Part shown: piece after piece, positions 1 to 13,100 of the stretch
Position numbering within the stretch: position 1 is the stretch's first letter
How the letters are laid out: each line of letters begins with the position of its first letter
NCBI GenBank assembly: GCA_028278265.1
Contig: JANQET010000138.1
Location: 1 to 42,964, forward strand
Direction of reading: 5' to 3'
From: Myxococcota bacterium
Lineage (GTDB): Bacteria > Myxococcota_A > Polyangia > JAAYKL01
DNA length: 42,964 bases
The notes under the pieces: model-generated
Told to the model about the DNA's origin: nothing
The model's input: the letters and a program-made list of their open reading frames with translations, nothing else
The model's database searches: none
Program-made: the position numbers and the translations under genes

Positions 1-40
1 GTTCGACTTCTAAGACAAACTGAGTGAAGGGTAGTTTGCC

Positions 41-94
41 TGAGACCCCCCATTTTGGGGGGCCTCACAATACCACCAGTTCACTGGTGGTATT
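41..94. terminator. Two adjacent hairpins, possible terminator
   Basis: Two inverted repeats lie 1 base apart. The first (41-67) has a C6/G6 stem around ATTTT, extended by TGAG/CTCA with one mismatch. The second (69-94) is a perfect 12-base inverted repeat, AATACCACCAGT against ACTGGTGGTATT, followed by the T-rich TATTTATT. All three plus-strand frames carry a stop between positions 11 and 27, so a gene entering from the left could end just before the hairpins. There is no true T-run, so this could instead be a REP-like or IS200/IS605-end-like palindrome. The hairpins are seen; the terminator role is inferred. Confidence 0.4.
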
Positions 95-987
95 TATTCA
101 TGGTCCGCCCGGGTCTTTTGCCGATCTCAGACGATCGCGTTGTCCGGTGGACGAGGTTTGATTGTTGTCGTAATCCGGTAAACGGCGTACCCTGTCGAAC
201 TGTCGGAATTTGCCCCTAAGTTTAGATGAACGACAACGCCCAATGACAGTCTGAACCCCTCGAAGTGGGCGACCAAGAAAAAATGCCCCGCACGATCAGG
301 TACCCGGCCCGTTACCCCGCGACGAAGCGGCGCTTGGGCGGATAACCACGAAGAGGATTTTTAAAAAAGGGGCTTGTGTAAAATTTTCTCCTCTGATAGA
401 ATTTTCCTAATTCAGTAATGTTGCTTTGTGTGTTTAACGCTTAACACGTCTTGAACAACACAAGTAAAACGTTGCCGATAACAATTGACATGGATTGGTT
501 GTCAGGGGCCGCAAAATGGTCTATGGCAAATATTCTTAATGATGGAAACCTGGATAGACGCATTGATTGCCTGTGTAGGAATCAACTGTCACAATTTACA
601 GGGAATCAAATCCCGGCTAACCCGATTTTTCGTTAGAACTGCGCTTCCATTTTCGGAAATTGAACCTGTAAAAATGGGACTATCCAAACCATCCCTACGA
701 GACAAAGGGTTGAGGCGACTTCCTCGATGCTCAACATCAATTCGTGCGCAAGCTGTCGCTGAATATTATTTCGACAAAAATAATGAATATTTTTTGGTTT
801 ACGGATTTCATCCCCCTGGTGGTCTGCTGAGGAGGACACCTCTGAATGGGCTGAAGAGGGACGAATTCTGTCAGATAAAATCCAGTTTTCCAACGAGGCG
901 GACCGAGCCTAGTTGTGATGAAGCTTTTACAAAAAATGAACATTGGATCGCGGTTGATTGAGGAAGGCTTGCTGTTTCCTCATAAAA
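95..987. other. Intergenic leader without a supportable gene
   Basis: About 0.9 kb that is more AT-rich than the giant gene, especially from 360 to 800. Short open frames exist, such as a TTG-started one at 485-961 and minus-strand ones at 633-943. None has a good ribosome binding site, a recognisable protein or a domain. Apart from the candidate promoter at 374-402 I find no riboswitch, tRNA or clear repeat. If that promoter is used, the transcript carries a leader of roughly 590 bases before the TTG start, long enough for leader regulation. I see no specific motif for this. Confidence 0.5.
374..402 (+). promoter_or_regulatory. Candidate sigma70-type promoter
   Basis: TTGTGT (374-379) and TAGAAT (397-402) are separated by exactly 17 bases. 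The -10 matches TATAAT at five of six positions; the -35 matches only the TTG half of TTGACA. The surroundings are AT-rich. Transcription would begin near 409-410. It is the best-spaced hexamer pair I found upstream of the giant gene, but such pairs arise by chance in AT-rich DNA. Confidence 0.3.
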
Positions 988-990
988 AGA

Positions 991-995
991 GAGGT
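991..995 (+). promoter_or_regulatory. Shine-Dalgarno that selects the TTG start
   Basis: GAGGT at 991-995 (within AGAGAGGTTC) pairs with the 3' end of 16S rRNA and sits 6 bases before TTG at 1002. The two in-frame ATG codons further upstream (918 and 936) have no comparable site. Starting at either would put a 22-28 residue extension in front of a well-formed signal peptide. This site therefore decides the start. Confidence 0.7.
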
Positions 996-1001
996 TCAGT
1001 T

Positions 1002-1100
1002 TTGAACTCACAAAGTTTAATCGGTATATCCAGGCGTCTTTTTGGAATTAGTGTTGCCATTTGCTGTCTCGCCGTTTGGGATACGTCCCCCTGCTTCGCT
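1002..1100 (+). other. Sec signal peptide of the giant protein
   Basis: Residues 1-33. A short polar start is followed by an Arg-Arg pair, then the hydrophobic stretch [14 protein letters not shown], then a polar region ending SPCFA before DVGVD. Predicted cleavage is after Ala33, with Cys at -3 and Ala at -1. Cys residues are present, but no lipobox with a small residue at -1 is seen, so a lipoprotein is unlikely. The Arg pair lacks the rest of a Tat motif. Confidence 0.8.
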
Positions 1101-4100
1101 GATGTCGGTGTCGATATCCGCGCCAACGGCACGCTCAGCGTGAATAGCGATGCGGCCCAGTTCGTTGCCTCAATTGAGGACTGTTCCGCCCTAGTGTCGA
1201 TCGCAGTATCTAAGACCGCGACTCCCACAGTCGAAAAAAACACTTATTCGGTCTCGGACACGATCCGCAGCCATAGCGCATCAAAAGGCTGCGAGTTGCC
1301 GTTTGTGCTCTACGGTGATGACCGCTTGGTACCATCAATTACCCTCCGGTTTTCGGATGAAACCGAACAGATTCATACGGAGAGCTTTTTCATCGAAAGG
1401 AATGCACCCGGCCTGCTCTTCGGTAATATCGGCTTCATCTCGGATGATGGGCAACAGCAGATCGCCGTTTCGGTGACTGTCGAGGACGACGTCGATATCT
1501 CCTATGTTGGTTTCAACGTCGTCGGTATTCGCGGTACAGATTTGAGATCCGCCGGTGGCATCATCGGCGCGGCAATGCCAGACGCATTTGTCAATACGAA
1601 CGGCTACCGGCGGGTAAATCCTACCGGTGAAAACCAGTCGGTCTATCAACTGGTGGTGCCGGTGACCTCCCCGTTGGACCAAGCGGAAATCGCCAGCAAC
1701 GGCATTGTGTTTCTGGATGTTATGACTGTGGATGCCTCCGGCAACCAGTCCTCGTTTTCGAGGGTGAACTACACCGGAGACGATTTGGTCGAGAATGCCT
1801 ATGATCTGCAGGTGGTGCCCAAGAGAATTCTGTTCACCAGTGTGCTCGAAACCGCTACCATTATTCCCTACGTGGAGTTTGAATTTCGCGGTCTGACACC
1901 ATTGCCGGGTCCCTCCCATGGGGTTCAATACGGTTCCTCGCGACCAGATTTGATCGATGTCACCCGCGGAGGTGTCGTCTATCCTGTGGCCGATACCGAT
2001 CAGGAAGTGACCATTACGGTGTCGTATCCAGGATTGCCGCCCGTCGACATCCCCGTGACAATGGACGCCTCCAAACAACTTACGGCTCTCAAATTCAGTG
2101 AGCTGAATCCAGCTGGCCAATTGGAGATCGGGCGGCTCAACACACCGATGGCGCTTCCCTACCTGGTGGGGGTGTTTGACGATGCCACCGAGGCCGCGGT
2201 GAGCTCCCAGTTGAATATCGAGTACATTGTCAATGAAAACGGCACCAATATCGTTGAAATAGATGATTTTGATCGAGTCCTGTCCCGGGCGGCGATTTCA
2301 GGCACCGACGGGGTAACCCTCACAGCCAGAATAGCGGAGCTCCCCACGATTTTGACGACCGTGCCGCTGATCGCCATCGACAGCCCACCGACAGTCGCGC
2401 TCAAGGTAGTTGCCAAAGTCGTCGTCGGTTCGGAACTATCGATTATTGCCGAACCAGAGGACGATGTCGCAATAAAAGAGGTTCAGTTTTTTATGAACGA
2501 GACCCCCATCGGTGTGCGCCCCGCAGAGCCGTATTCGGTTTCGGTGATGGTGCCGGATGAGCTCGTCCATCAGACCATCGAGATTGCAGCCAAAGCGATC
2601 GACACCGGAGGTCACGAAAGTGCCCTCGCCAAAGAATCGGTCAAAGTCATTCCCGGAGAAGGTGCTGGTCCTGAACTCACCGTGTTCAGTCCCAAGCCGT
2701 TGGCGCGGTATGTGGAAAAGAGTCTCATCCGTTATGATATCGGAGAGTATGACTCGCCTCCTGCTGGTCCTACGGATGTTTCTTATGTAGAATTTTTCGT
2801 CGACGGCCGATTGATCGGTCAGAGCAGCTATCCCGTGTTCGAGCTGGATCCCCAGGCCCAGCGTCACCGGTTGGTCTGGCGGATTGAGCGCGCTGTCGAG
2901 AGCATCTCCACCGACGAAACGACCCAATCGTTTCACGGTGTTGTGCACGGTAAGTACGGCGGCAAGAGCACTACCGAGTCGGTACTGTTTCGCGTTGTGT
3001 CGAATCAAACCCCGGTCATTGCGATCACCTCACCGTTGTCCGGAGACAGTGTGACAGTAGGCCAGAGTCTTCCCGTAGCGGTAGAGTTTGTCGACGATAC
3101 GCTGGCCGCGGGTGCGGACATCGCGCTCTACTTGAATGGCGTGGTCATTCATAATTTTCACTACATTGATCCGGACAACATGGTCGAAGGGTCTTTTGGG
3201 CTACAACGGGATACCGCCTCATTTACCGTTCCTATCGATCCGGAGATGTTGGGCAGCTCACTGGAGTTTCAAGCTGAGATTATGGACCTGCACGGTCGGT
3301 ATGCCACATCGGAAAAGGTCAGAGTGTCGATTGCCGGTGACAACCCGCCCAGTGTGGCGGTAGTCCATCCAGTAGAAGGAGCCCATTTCCTGGCCGGTCT
3401 GCCCATCCAAATCCGCACCAATGCATTCGACGATCTGGGGATCGAGCGAGTGGATTTCTACGTTGAAGGTCGGCTGGTCGGATCGGATACGGCTGCCCCA
3501 TATGCCTATCAATACGTTTCCACCGAGGCCATCTCTCAAGAGCAACCACTGACGATTTTCGCAGTGGTGACCGATAGCAGTGGGCAACAGAGCCAGAGCG
3601 CCAATGTCACTGTGACCTTGGGGAAAGATGAGATTCCACCGGTGGTGAATATTGCCTCACCGGCGGTTACCGCCACCGAGGGAGGGGAAGATCTAAGCGA
3701 TGTAACGGAGCACAGTGAAATCATTCTAAAGGCCGCCGGTTACGACAATGTGCAGGTTGAGCGGCTTGAGCTGCGGGGTGTGGGGGCCGATGGAACGGCT
3801 TACACCATCACCGGTAATCTCGAGGACGTCTTGACCGGCACTCAGTTCGAACCGCAAAATGTGCCCGGATCGATGAACGGGTTCTCTGCGATCAAGCTGA
3901 TTAAGGTCCCGGCCTACAACTCTGAATCGCCCATCGATGGAAATCGTTACCCACTGGAGATCAAGGCGATCGATACCACGGGCAACTTTTCGATTGCGCG
4001 GATGATCATCGCGGTAGTGGGGGACAATGCCCCCACGGTCACCGGTGTGAGGAGTGATAAGCAACAATACTATCCCCGGGATACCGTCAAATTGTACGCC

Positions 4101-7100
4101 AATGCCACGGATGAAATGAAGGTCGCCAAAATGGAGGTGACCTATTTCCTGGATGGCAGTCAAACCAGTCTCGCCAGGGAGACGAAGGATGTGCCGATCG
4201 CCGGACCCAATGTGCAGGTCCAGTTCGAGCTCGACTTGCTCAGTCACGGTATTTCGAATCAACCGCACAGTCTCGAGGCCCATTTAGTGGCGATCGATGA
4301 CCAGGGACATCGGTCGGCGTCGTATACGCATCCACTAACCGTTGTCGCCGATAACAGCGCTCCTGCTGCGGCCATTTCGAGCCCGATACCCGGGGCATTG
4401 CTGTACCACGGCGATAGTATCGAGTTTAGCTGGCGCGCGGTCGATGAGTCTTCTTTGAAACGGATTGAGGTCCGGCACGGTGGCAACCTCATCTATGGGA
4501 AAGATTTAAGTGACAAAAAAGAGGAGGGCCAGTTCAGTTTCACCCTGCCGGCAGCCGGAGCGGAGTTGGTTCTCGATTTGAGAGTCACCGATGTGTTTCT
4601 CAATCCGCATGACTCTCAGTGGCGCTATCGGTTGTCCGCAGACGAACCACCTGAGGTGTCCGTCAACGATCCACCACCCGGTACGCGACTCGTCGAGAGC
4701 GAAGAGGTGACCGTCTCTGCGACCATCTCGGACAATAAACGGCTCGTCAGTGCGGCGTTTTTCGTGGAAGAGGGAGGACAACGGCACTTTGTGCGGACGT
4801 ATGACGCAGAAGAGATTGAACTCGTCATCGAGAATGGGTTCTACTTTATGGCGAAGACGCGGGTGCCCCACCGTTCGGAAGGGGCAACTCCGCCGGCGCG
4901 AATCGGTGTGCTGGCCATTGACGATGCCGGTCTTGAGACAGAGGCGTTCGCTGAAATCGAGATCGTCGATGACCTGGAGAAGCCGGTCGTGGGCATGGAC
5001 GTACCTTCGGGGTCATTCCAGGTGGTCGAAGGATCATATTTTACGGTAAAGGGCCAGGCCGAAGACAACGTTTACCTCGATACTTATGAAGCAGTGCTGA
5101 TCGATCCGTTGGATCAAGAGGTTGTCCTTTCCTGGAATAACCTGAAGCTCAACGAACGGATGGAGACGATAACCGTGCCGAACCCGGACTCGTTCGGCTC
5201 GGTGATTGTCGGCAAACGATTCTTTGCCGACTACTCGGGGAAGGTGTTTTTGCCCGAAGGGGAGTACGATGAGGAGGCCACCTATTTCTTTGTTGTGCGC
5301 GTGAAAGACAAGGGAGTGAACACGGCCGAGGGACCGCGGGTCCCGTTGAAAATCAAGAGTGACGAGCCAGAAGACGATACGTCGGCGCCGAAGATCGCCA
5401 TTGAGTCACCAGACGAGGAGATCTTCGAAGAGCAACCGGTAAACGTCGCCATCTCAATCTCCGATGATCGGGCGATCGTTTCGTACTCGGTTTACCTTCA
5501 GGACGGCGGCGCGCCACTGAAACAGGCAGATGGTCTGAACGACCGGATGGTCAATGTCCAGACGAGTATCGATATAACGAACCATGAAGTCGGTGACGAG
5601 CTGATATTGATTGCCAAGGCGACCGACAGTGCCGGTAACGAGGCACAGGTGAGTCGAGTGCTGACCATCCATGCGGATCATCCGCCCCAGGTGTCCGTGA
5701 TCGATCCCTCGCCGGTGGATGAGCTGGTCAAAGGTGGATTGGCTTTCCAAACCATACGAATCCAAGACGACTACGTGGCGTCTTCTGCGCCAATTCACTA
5801 TTTCCCGATCTACACCTCGTTGAGCGGACTCGAAGGGGACGAGAACAGGGCGCCCCGCGGCGAGGTGATCTCCTATGCCGGAAATGCCCAAGCAGAGCCT
5901 GAGATATTTGTCGAGTTCGAGTATCCCGAGGGAGAGAGCTTGCCGGGCGGCGTGTTTGTCAGCGGTGATCCGTATCTGGAGGTCGACGACACGGGCCTGA
6001 TGAAGGTGTGGCCCTCACAGGTGGAGGGAACCGTTCCGGGAGGGTTTTTAAAAGTCGATTTTGGGACCGATTACACGGTTGAATACCAGGTCACCAAGTT
6101 CAACGAGGACAGTTGTACTGCGCAAACCGAGCAGTACGAGATCACCGATGCCCAGGGAATCCAGCTCGATACAGTGATCGATTACTCCGGAGCGGATAGA
6201 ACCAACTCCGTGGTCGTGGTTCCTCGAGTACGAGACACCCACGGTGATCTGGTCGACACTTATCTCGAGTCCATTCGCATTGATTCAAACAACCTTGCTG
6301 ATGTGACGGCCTATGATACAGGTATGCAAAAGCGTTCTTTGCGACCGAAGCAGGCGCTGATCACCGTCCTGGTCAAGGATGATCGCAGCGGTACCGAGAG
6401 GACCGCATTTGTCGCCTCGACAGATGTGCGCTCAGAGGGCAGGAAGGACGCCCATCTTCACGGCACCAAAGTTCCGATTCCAGCGATCTACGATGTCAAA
6501 GAGATGAGTATATTGGCTTATGGGATCGATCGATTCTCCACCCGGCGGGGTTCGTCCGACCTCAAGGTGCTCTCCCTTCGCAAGACCATCGAAGACGAAG
6601 CACCGCCATCGGTACAGATCGTGGCGCCAGTGAACGGCAGAAATGTCGCCCCGACGCAACGGTTCAATGTCAAGGTCAATGTTGATGACAATACGCGACA
6701 TGTGAAAACCGTTCAGTTGAGAGAGAACAACATCAATCTGGTGCGAGAGATCGGGGGACGATACGCCAAGAAAAGTTATACGATACCTTACGAAGTGCCT
6801 GCTGATTATACCGGCGGTGAGCTGGAGTTGACCGTGCTCGTGGAAGACGAACGGGGCACCACTGCGTCCGATACGATACGATTACCGATCGCCGAGAACG
6901 CGGATCCGGAGATTATCTTCAAGAAATTCTCCAGTTACAAAGTAGACGGTACTTATAAAAAAGTTATCACCTCGCGCACCCTGTTGGACTATGGGGAATT
7001 TTGGGTCAGGATGGGAGAGGAGTTCAAGTTCCAGTTCGATTTGCGCGACGACTCCAGCCTGGGGGAATTCTCGATTTGGCAACTCGATGTTGCCGGCAAC

Positions 7101-10100
7101 AGAATCGGGACCGAACCCCTGTTCAGCAAAACCTATCAGTCGGAATGTCCCCAGGACGCTATCATCCGGGACAACCCGGAGGCGGAGCTACAGTTCAATG
7201 AGAACCGCCCGACTCAATACGAGGTGAGCCTGATCGACGGCCTGGGCAATGAAAGCTTGAGAACTTTTTTGCTCTACCCCCTCGAAAACATGGTTCCCGA
7301 GGTGAGAATTACGTCACCAAAGCAATCCCAACACGTGGTGGCCGGGACGTTCAAGATTCTGGTGGGAATCGTGGCCACAGATGACCGACAGTTGAGTTCA
7401 CAGAGCATTGAGCTGTACGCCGATGACGTGCGATTGCACACATTGAGCGCGGTCAACGCGAGTAACCGGATTGATGACATTGGTGGGGCACTTGCGGTGG
7501 AGCAGGCCTACACCTCGATGAGACAAAGCATTGAAGACAACTATACCGTCGAATTGGCCGATGAGCACGGTTGGCGGGACAGCCCGTTTGCGGTCCAGCA
7601 TCTCTACGAATTCGCGGTGCCGACCGGGTTGATCGGTCAGTCCCAACAGGTGACCTACACTGCTGTTGTGAAAGACGCCGACGGGGCAGCCAATTTCACT
7701 GAATTGACGATCAACGTTCAGCCGGATCAAATCAATCCCGAGGTGGCGATTATCGAGCCGACGATTGGATTCACTGTTGTCGAAGCAGCTGAATTCGAGG
7801 TGAAATTTCGCGGATACGACAACGTCAAAATCGAGCGGATGGAGCTGTTCAAGGCATACGGTGCCCGCCAAGAAGACGGGGTCTATCGTCAGAGTGAATA
7901 CGGACTGCCGGTGAGAAGCATCGACAGTATCGAGGCCAAGGATTTCGATCCTATCAGCCCCATCAATATCGATACTCCCCTGTTTACCCAGCTGCTGCCA
8001 GTCGATCGATTGAGTGAAATTGACAGTCAGATCCCGGAGTTGGTGGTCAGCGATGGCGTGCTGTACGACGTGTGGGTGAAAATCGTGGCCTGGGATACAT
8101 CGGGCAATCGACGGGAAAAAGAGGTCAGCTTTCCGGTCTATGTCGATCAACGGCCGGTGGTGGATATTATCTCTCCTGATCCCGGTACACGGGTCGTCGA
8201 GGGAAGCCAGGTGGTATTCAATGTTCACGCCTATGACGATGTGGCGATCGACAACCTGCGGTTGAGAGTTGTGCGGGGCCCGGGGCTGGTGGAAATTTAC
8301 AACGTCCAGCTATGGCAGCCCCCTTATCAGTTTAGGGTGGAGATCCCGTCGTTCAATGAGCTCGCCGCTGATGAGAATATTTTGAGTGTTTTCGTTGAAG
8401 TGATTGATTCGTATGGCGCGGCTTATGGGAATCTGGACGACCATCGCGCTGAAGAGAGCATTGACCTCGAGATTATCGTGGATCAGCCGCCGACTGTGGC
8501 GATCGGCAACCCGGACAACGGCGCGGAGATCAGTGAGGGTGACTATCTCTTGGTTCAGGTCAACGCGGTGGACGATATCGGTATCGACCAGGTTGCCGTC
8601 AATGCCGCAGGGCTGATCACCGGCGACAAGACCCTCGTCGACACCAGTTTTCCCTATGAGTTCCTCTTGCCAATTCCCTATGGTCAGGCCGGTCAGGATG
8701 TGAGCCTGACCGCAACCGTAAAGGAGTTGCGCTACAGCGGAGAGGCGCGCACCAGTAAAACGCCTCAGGCCACCGTGGTCCACGTGAACCGGGATGCCAC
8801 GCCGCCTGACATTACTGTTTTGAAGCCGGCCGCGACCGGTGCGACCGTGACCGAAAAGGGAACCCTGCAATTTGCCGCAGAAGTGACGGACGACGTTAAG
8901 GTCAGCTCACTCAACATTAAACTGTACGCCGATCTGAACCCGGATCCCGGTGTCACGGACTTCCAGATGATCAAGCAGACAGTGCTCACCAAACCCCCGT
9001 ATCAAGGGGGCTTGATCCTCGACACGTTGGAACAGGTTTTGGGACAAGGCGCACAGGGGATCGACCAGGTGGACCTCAATTTGGAGTTCCGCGCACTGGA
9101 CGGTGCGGGCAATGAAAAGGTTGTTAGCGTTCCGGTCACCCTCATCAAGAACGAGCCACCCGAGGTGGTCCGGATTCAGTTCCTCGACTCGCGAGGCTAC
9201 AATCTGGGTGAAACCCTCTCCGAGATCACCGAAGGCCGCGGTATTGTGGTCAATATTCTGGCAAGAGACCGGGAAGTCGGCGTCGACTCGGCCCGGCTGT
9301 TCACCGCCCTTGGCATGGAAATCAACCCGGACGACTACCAAGTCTACGGGAAAGACGAGGCCGCGCCCTTCCAGTTCCATTTCGACGTCCCGGTGGGTCA
9401 CGTGGGTGAGACGCTGAGCTTCAAGTCGGATGCGAAGGACATCGATGGCTATGAGTCTGAGCTGTCCCCGGCGCGCGATCTGACGATCATCGCGGATCAA
9501 CCGCCAGAGGCCACGATTGTCAAACCGGCCAATGATCAGTCGGTGATTATCGAGGGGCAGGACATCGAGATATTTGTCGAAGCGATCGATGACCTGGGCG
9601 TGGACGGTATTGACCACGTCGTTTTCTACATCAACGATTTGCCGGTTAGCACAACCTACAGTTCCTATTCGGATGTGACCGGCTCTGCAGCACAGGACCA
9701 CGTTTATCGTGCCCTGCTCACGCCGCCCGAAGGGGTCGAGGGTGTTGAGATCTACGCGATAGCCCACGATGTGCTCGGACAAACCGGCCGTACCCAGACC
9801 GTCACAGTGGGCCAGGTGGAGGATACGGTTGCACCCGACTTGTCGGTGGTGTACCCGATTCAGGGTGAGACTCTGACAGAAAACACACCAGTTCCAGTTG
9901 AAGTATCTGTCTCCGATGTCGGTATCGCCGACGAGCGACATGTCTACATGACGTTCATCCGGGAATACCAGGAGAGCAGCGACGGACCTCCCGTTGTGAA
10001 GGCCGCAGAGGAAATTGAGGTGCCGCTCTCGATCGAAGACAGCGATCCCGATCTGTTTTACTATGTGTACAAAACCAGTTTCCTACATCACGACATTCTC

Positions 10101-13100
10101 TCGCGTACCGATCTGCTCAATGAACGCGTTCGGGTGGAAACTCGCGTGGTCACACCCAATCACACCGTACGGTCTGAGACGAGTCACGAAGTTGGTCTTC
10201 CGCTCAAGTCGCGCAGCTTCTTCATGCCCACACAAAGCGGTAAGGCCGCGGCGCAGTCGATCTACTACGCCGCCGTCGATCAATTCCACGGTGAAGATCG
10301 CCATGGAGCACTGGTCGCGGCCTGGTCGAGCAAGGATCCCCTGCGCCACGAGCCCGACCTGGGCAACGATTCGATTGAATACACCGATACCAAAGACACC
10401 AACGACATCGACGACTACGTGAGCTTTACCGGTCTGTTTTTGGCTGATGATAATCTGGTACACGACCAGGACGATGACGGCAATCGCTATTTGTACTCGG
10501 ACTTGATGAACGGTGCAGCTGAGTTGTTCCGGGGTACCATCAGCGAGATTCACGCGGACGCCAGCTTTGTGCTGGCCGGCAAGTCAGGGGACTATCAGAC
10601 CCAAACCGGCGATCCGGAGAGCGGATTTGCCGCGGCGTTGAAAGGCAAGATCGAAGAGTCCGGTCAGTCCGGCGGGGTCTATCTGGAGAACAACAGCGGA
10701 GAGCTGTTGATCTTCTCCGTGGTCAACGGCGACCAGAATTACGGGTTGCCCTATGTGATGCGCGGTCGAGTCGATATGCCGTATCCGCAAGTTCATGGCG
10801 TGTCGCGCAAAGACGACATCGCACTGGTGGCCAACGGGCACGGGGGTGTTCAGGTGATCGACATCAGCTCCCTGGTCGCCCCCTACCATGTGGGATACAT
10901 CAAGCCCAACGGGTATACGCGGGACGTGAAAATCGTCGATCATTTTGCCGTGATCGCCGCGTCCCACGAAGGGGTGGTCGTCGCCGATTTGAGCGATCCG
11001 TCCATGCCGATTATCGCCGGTCTGGATACCTTGGGCGTGGCCAATCGCCTCTTTGTCGAGGGGGATACCGTGTACGTGGCCGACATGGCCGGTGACGGGA
11101 GTGTCTCCCAACTGAACATCGTCGATTTTGCCGACCCTTATCACCCGGTGCTCGAGCGCACAGTAGCGCTGGTTCCGGCGCGGGTCGACCTGGTTCCAGA
11201 CGGTGTTTACGATGTCTTTGTTACCGGTGGGATGGCCTATACGACTGTTCACTATTCCACTCAGAAAGATCATAGTCCGGCCCGCTCAGTGGTCGAGATG
11301 ATCGATCTCAAACAGCTCGATCAGGTGGGGGTCGATGCCACCACGCCGGCCATCATTCATGAAGAGGCATCCTGGAGCGATTTCGCTCCCCGCGGGATTG
11401 CTGTGGCTCGGGGCGTTTTGCACGTCGCCGCCGCCAAACAGGGACTCGATCAAATCGAGCTCCCCACGTTGACAGTGCTGGATCACTCTCCGGAAGCGGC
11501 ACAGCAGGATGTGCCCACCAATCTCGACAAGATCACCATCGAGTTCTCCGGTGCGCTTCCCCTCGGGACCGTGTTGAGCGATTTCGTGCGGGTGCACGAG
11601 CTGGATGCCAGCGTGGGTGAAGAAGTCACCGCAGCGCTGTTCGACGTCGATTTCTGCGAACGGGACGGTCAACCGGCCAGGCGTTTTATCGAGCTCAGTC
11701 GCAAGGTCGACAGCAGGCTGGAGCCCAACACCAAGTACGTGGCGGTTGTCGTCGAGGGGCTCGTCCCCGAATCCGGCCTGCCGCTGCAGCAGACCTATGA
11801 GTTCAGTTTCTACACGTCTCGTGCCGGAGAAGCGTCTGCACCGGACATTCAAGGGATTGATCCGTCTGCCGGTAGCACCCAGGGGAACACGCCGATAGTA
11901 GTCTTTGGCCATCACTTCGGCGAGTCCCCCGAGCTCTACCTCGGCGGTCAACAGCTGATGGTGGACGAAGTGATACCGGCGAACCCCGGTGGAACAGGGC
12001 AAGAGATCTATGATCGCATTCACGCCCACACCGTGCCCAACTATGCCGGACCAGCCGCAGTGGAGGTGGTCCACGAAAACGGTCTCTCCGACGAGGTGTT
12101 GGGTGCGTATACCTACGTTGACGAACTCTATATCTCCTTTATTAATCCGGCCGTACTCAACGTGAGTCAGCTCGGTACCCACGAATCGGTCGAAGTGGTG
12201 GGCTATGGATTCCACAGCGGGGTCGAACTGAGGGCGTGGCCCAGCGGTCAGCCGGAGAGTGCGGTTACCACGGTGGTGGACAATAGTAATCTCAGCCTAT
12301 ACAGCGCTGAAAAGATGAGTTGGCGCGTGCCCGATTTCAGTGGTGCCTACCGTGGATTCGTCGATGTCGAAATTCGCGACGATTTCGGCGGCCGCCACCT
12401 GCTGCAGAACGCCCTGTTCTACGGCAATCTGGTCATTGACCGGGAGATCGAAGTGGACCTGTGGTCCCACGGATATGTGCCCGATGCGGCCAAACTGGCA
12501 CCCGGAACTATCGTGGATGTGGCTGCTGATGACGAGATGGGGCTTATTTACGTGCTTGGCGGGCGAAAACTGTCTGGTGCGACCTATACCCCCGGTTGGA
12601 TCCAATTGGTCTATTACGAACGGGACGCGCTGGTCGATGCGGCGCCGATGCACGGGTTGGGATACTACAACCTACCCTTGTCATTGGAGCCGATCGACAT
12701 GGTGCTGGCCGAAGAGTATCTCTATGTCACCGCTACCGGTGTGCGGCACTCCGAGTATCACAACCAGAAGTTCATCCTGGTCTACGATCGGGAGGATCGG
12801 ATGCCCGGTGAGTTCGGTGAGGCACAAGACAGGGATATTCGCTACATGCTGCCGCTCAATCTGCCGACGGCGCCGACTTCGTTGGCTCACACCGAGGGGA
12901 TGCTGTTCGCCGGAACCAAGCGAGACGGCATCGCCGTGATCAGCCTGTCCGATCCACTGGCACCGTCGGTCATTCGGGTGATCGATGCCAGCTCGGTTGA
13001 ACAACTGGAAGTGGTGGGACACACCCTACACGCCATCGGTTCCAAGGGGAGACGGGTATTTGATATCAGCAAGCCATCGCTGCCCCAGATTGGGTACGAC

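Noticed and set aside
1-10. GTTCGACTTC at the left edge as a tRNA T-loop remnant
   Set aside because: It deviates from GTTCRANYC at the end, and no acceptor stem or CCA follows.
485-490. TTGACA as a -35 box
   Set aside because: A perfect -35 hexamer, but no acceptable -10 lies 16-18 bases downstream.
451-636. Small plus-strand open frame of 61 codons
   Set aside because: TTG start with no ribosome binding site and no recognisable protein features.
918-938. ATG codons at 918 and 936 as the start of the giant gene
   Set aside because: No Shine-Dalgarno before either, and both would bury the signal peptide behind a polar extension of 22-28 residues.
633-943. Minus-strand open frames in the leader
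   Set aside because: Two overlapping short frames, with no binding site and no family resemblance.
485-961. Plus-strand open frame of 158 codons upstream of the giant gene
   Set aside because: It starts with TTG without a Shine-Dalgarno, its translation resembles no family I know, and it overlaps other open frames of equal quality. Kept only as part of the leader.
1047-1085. Lipoprotein signal from the cysteines in the signal peptide
   Set aside because: The residue before the first Cys is Ile, which does not fit a lipobox, and the cysteines lie inside the hydrophobic core.
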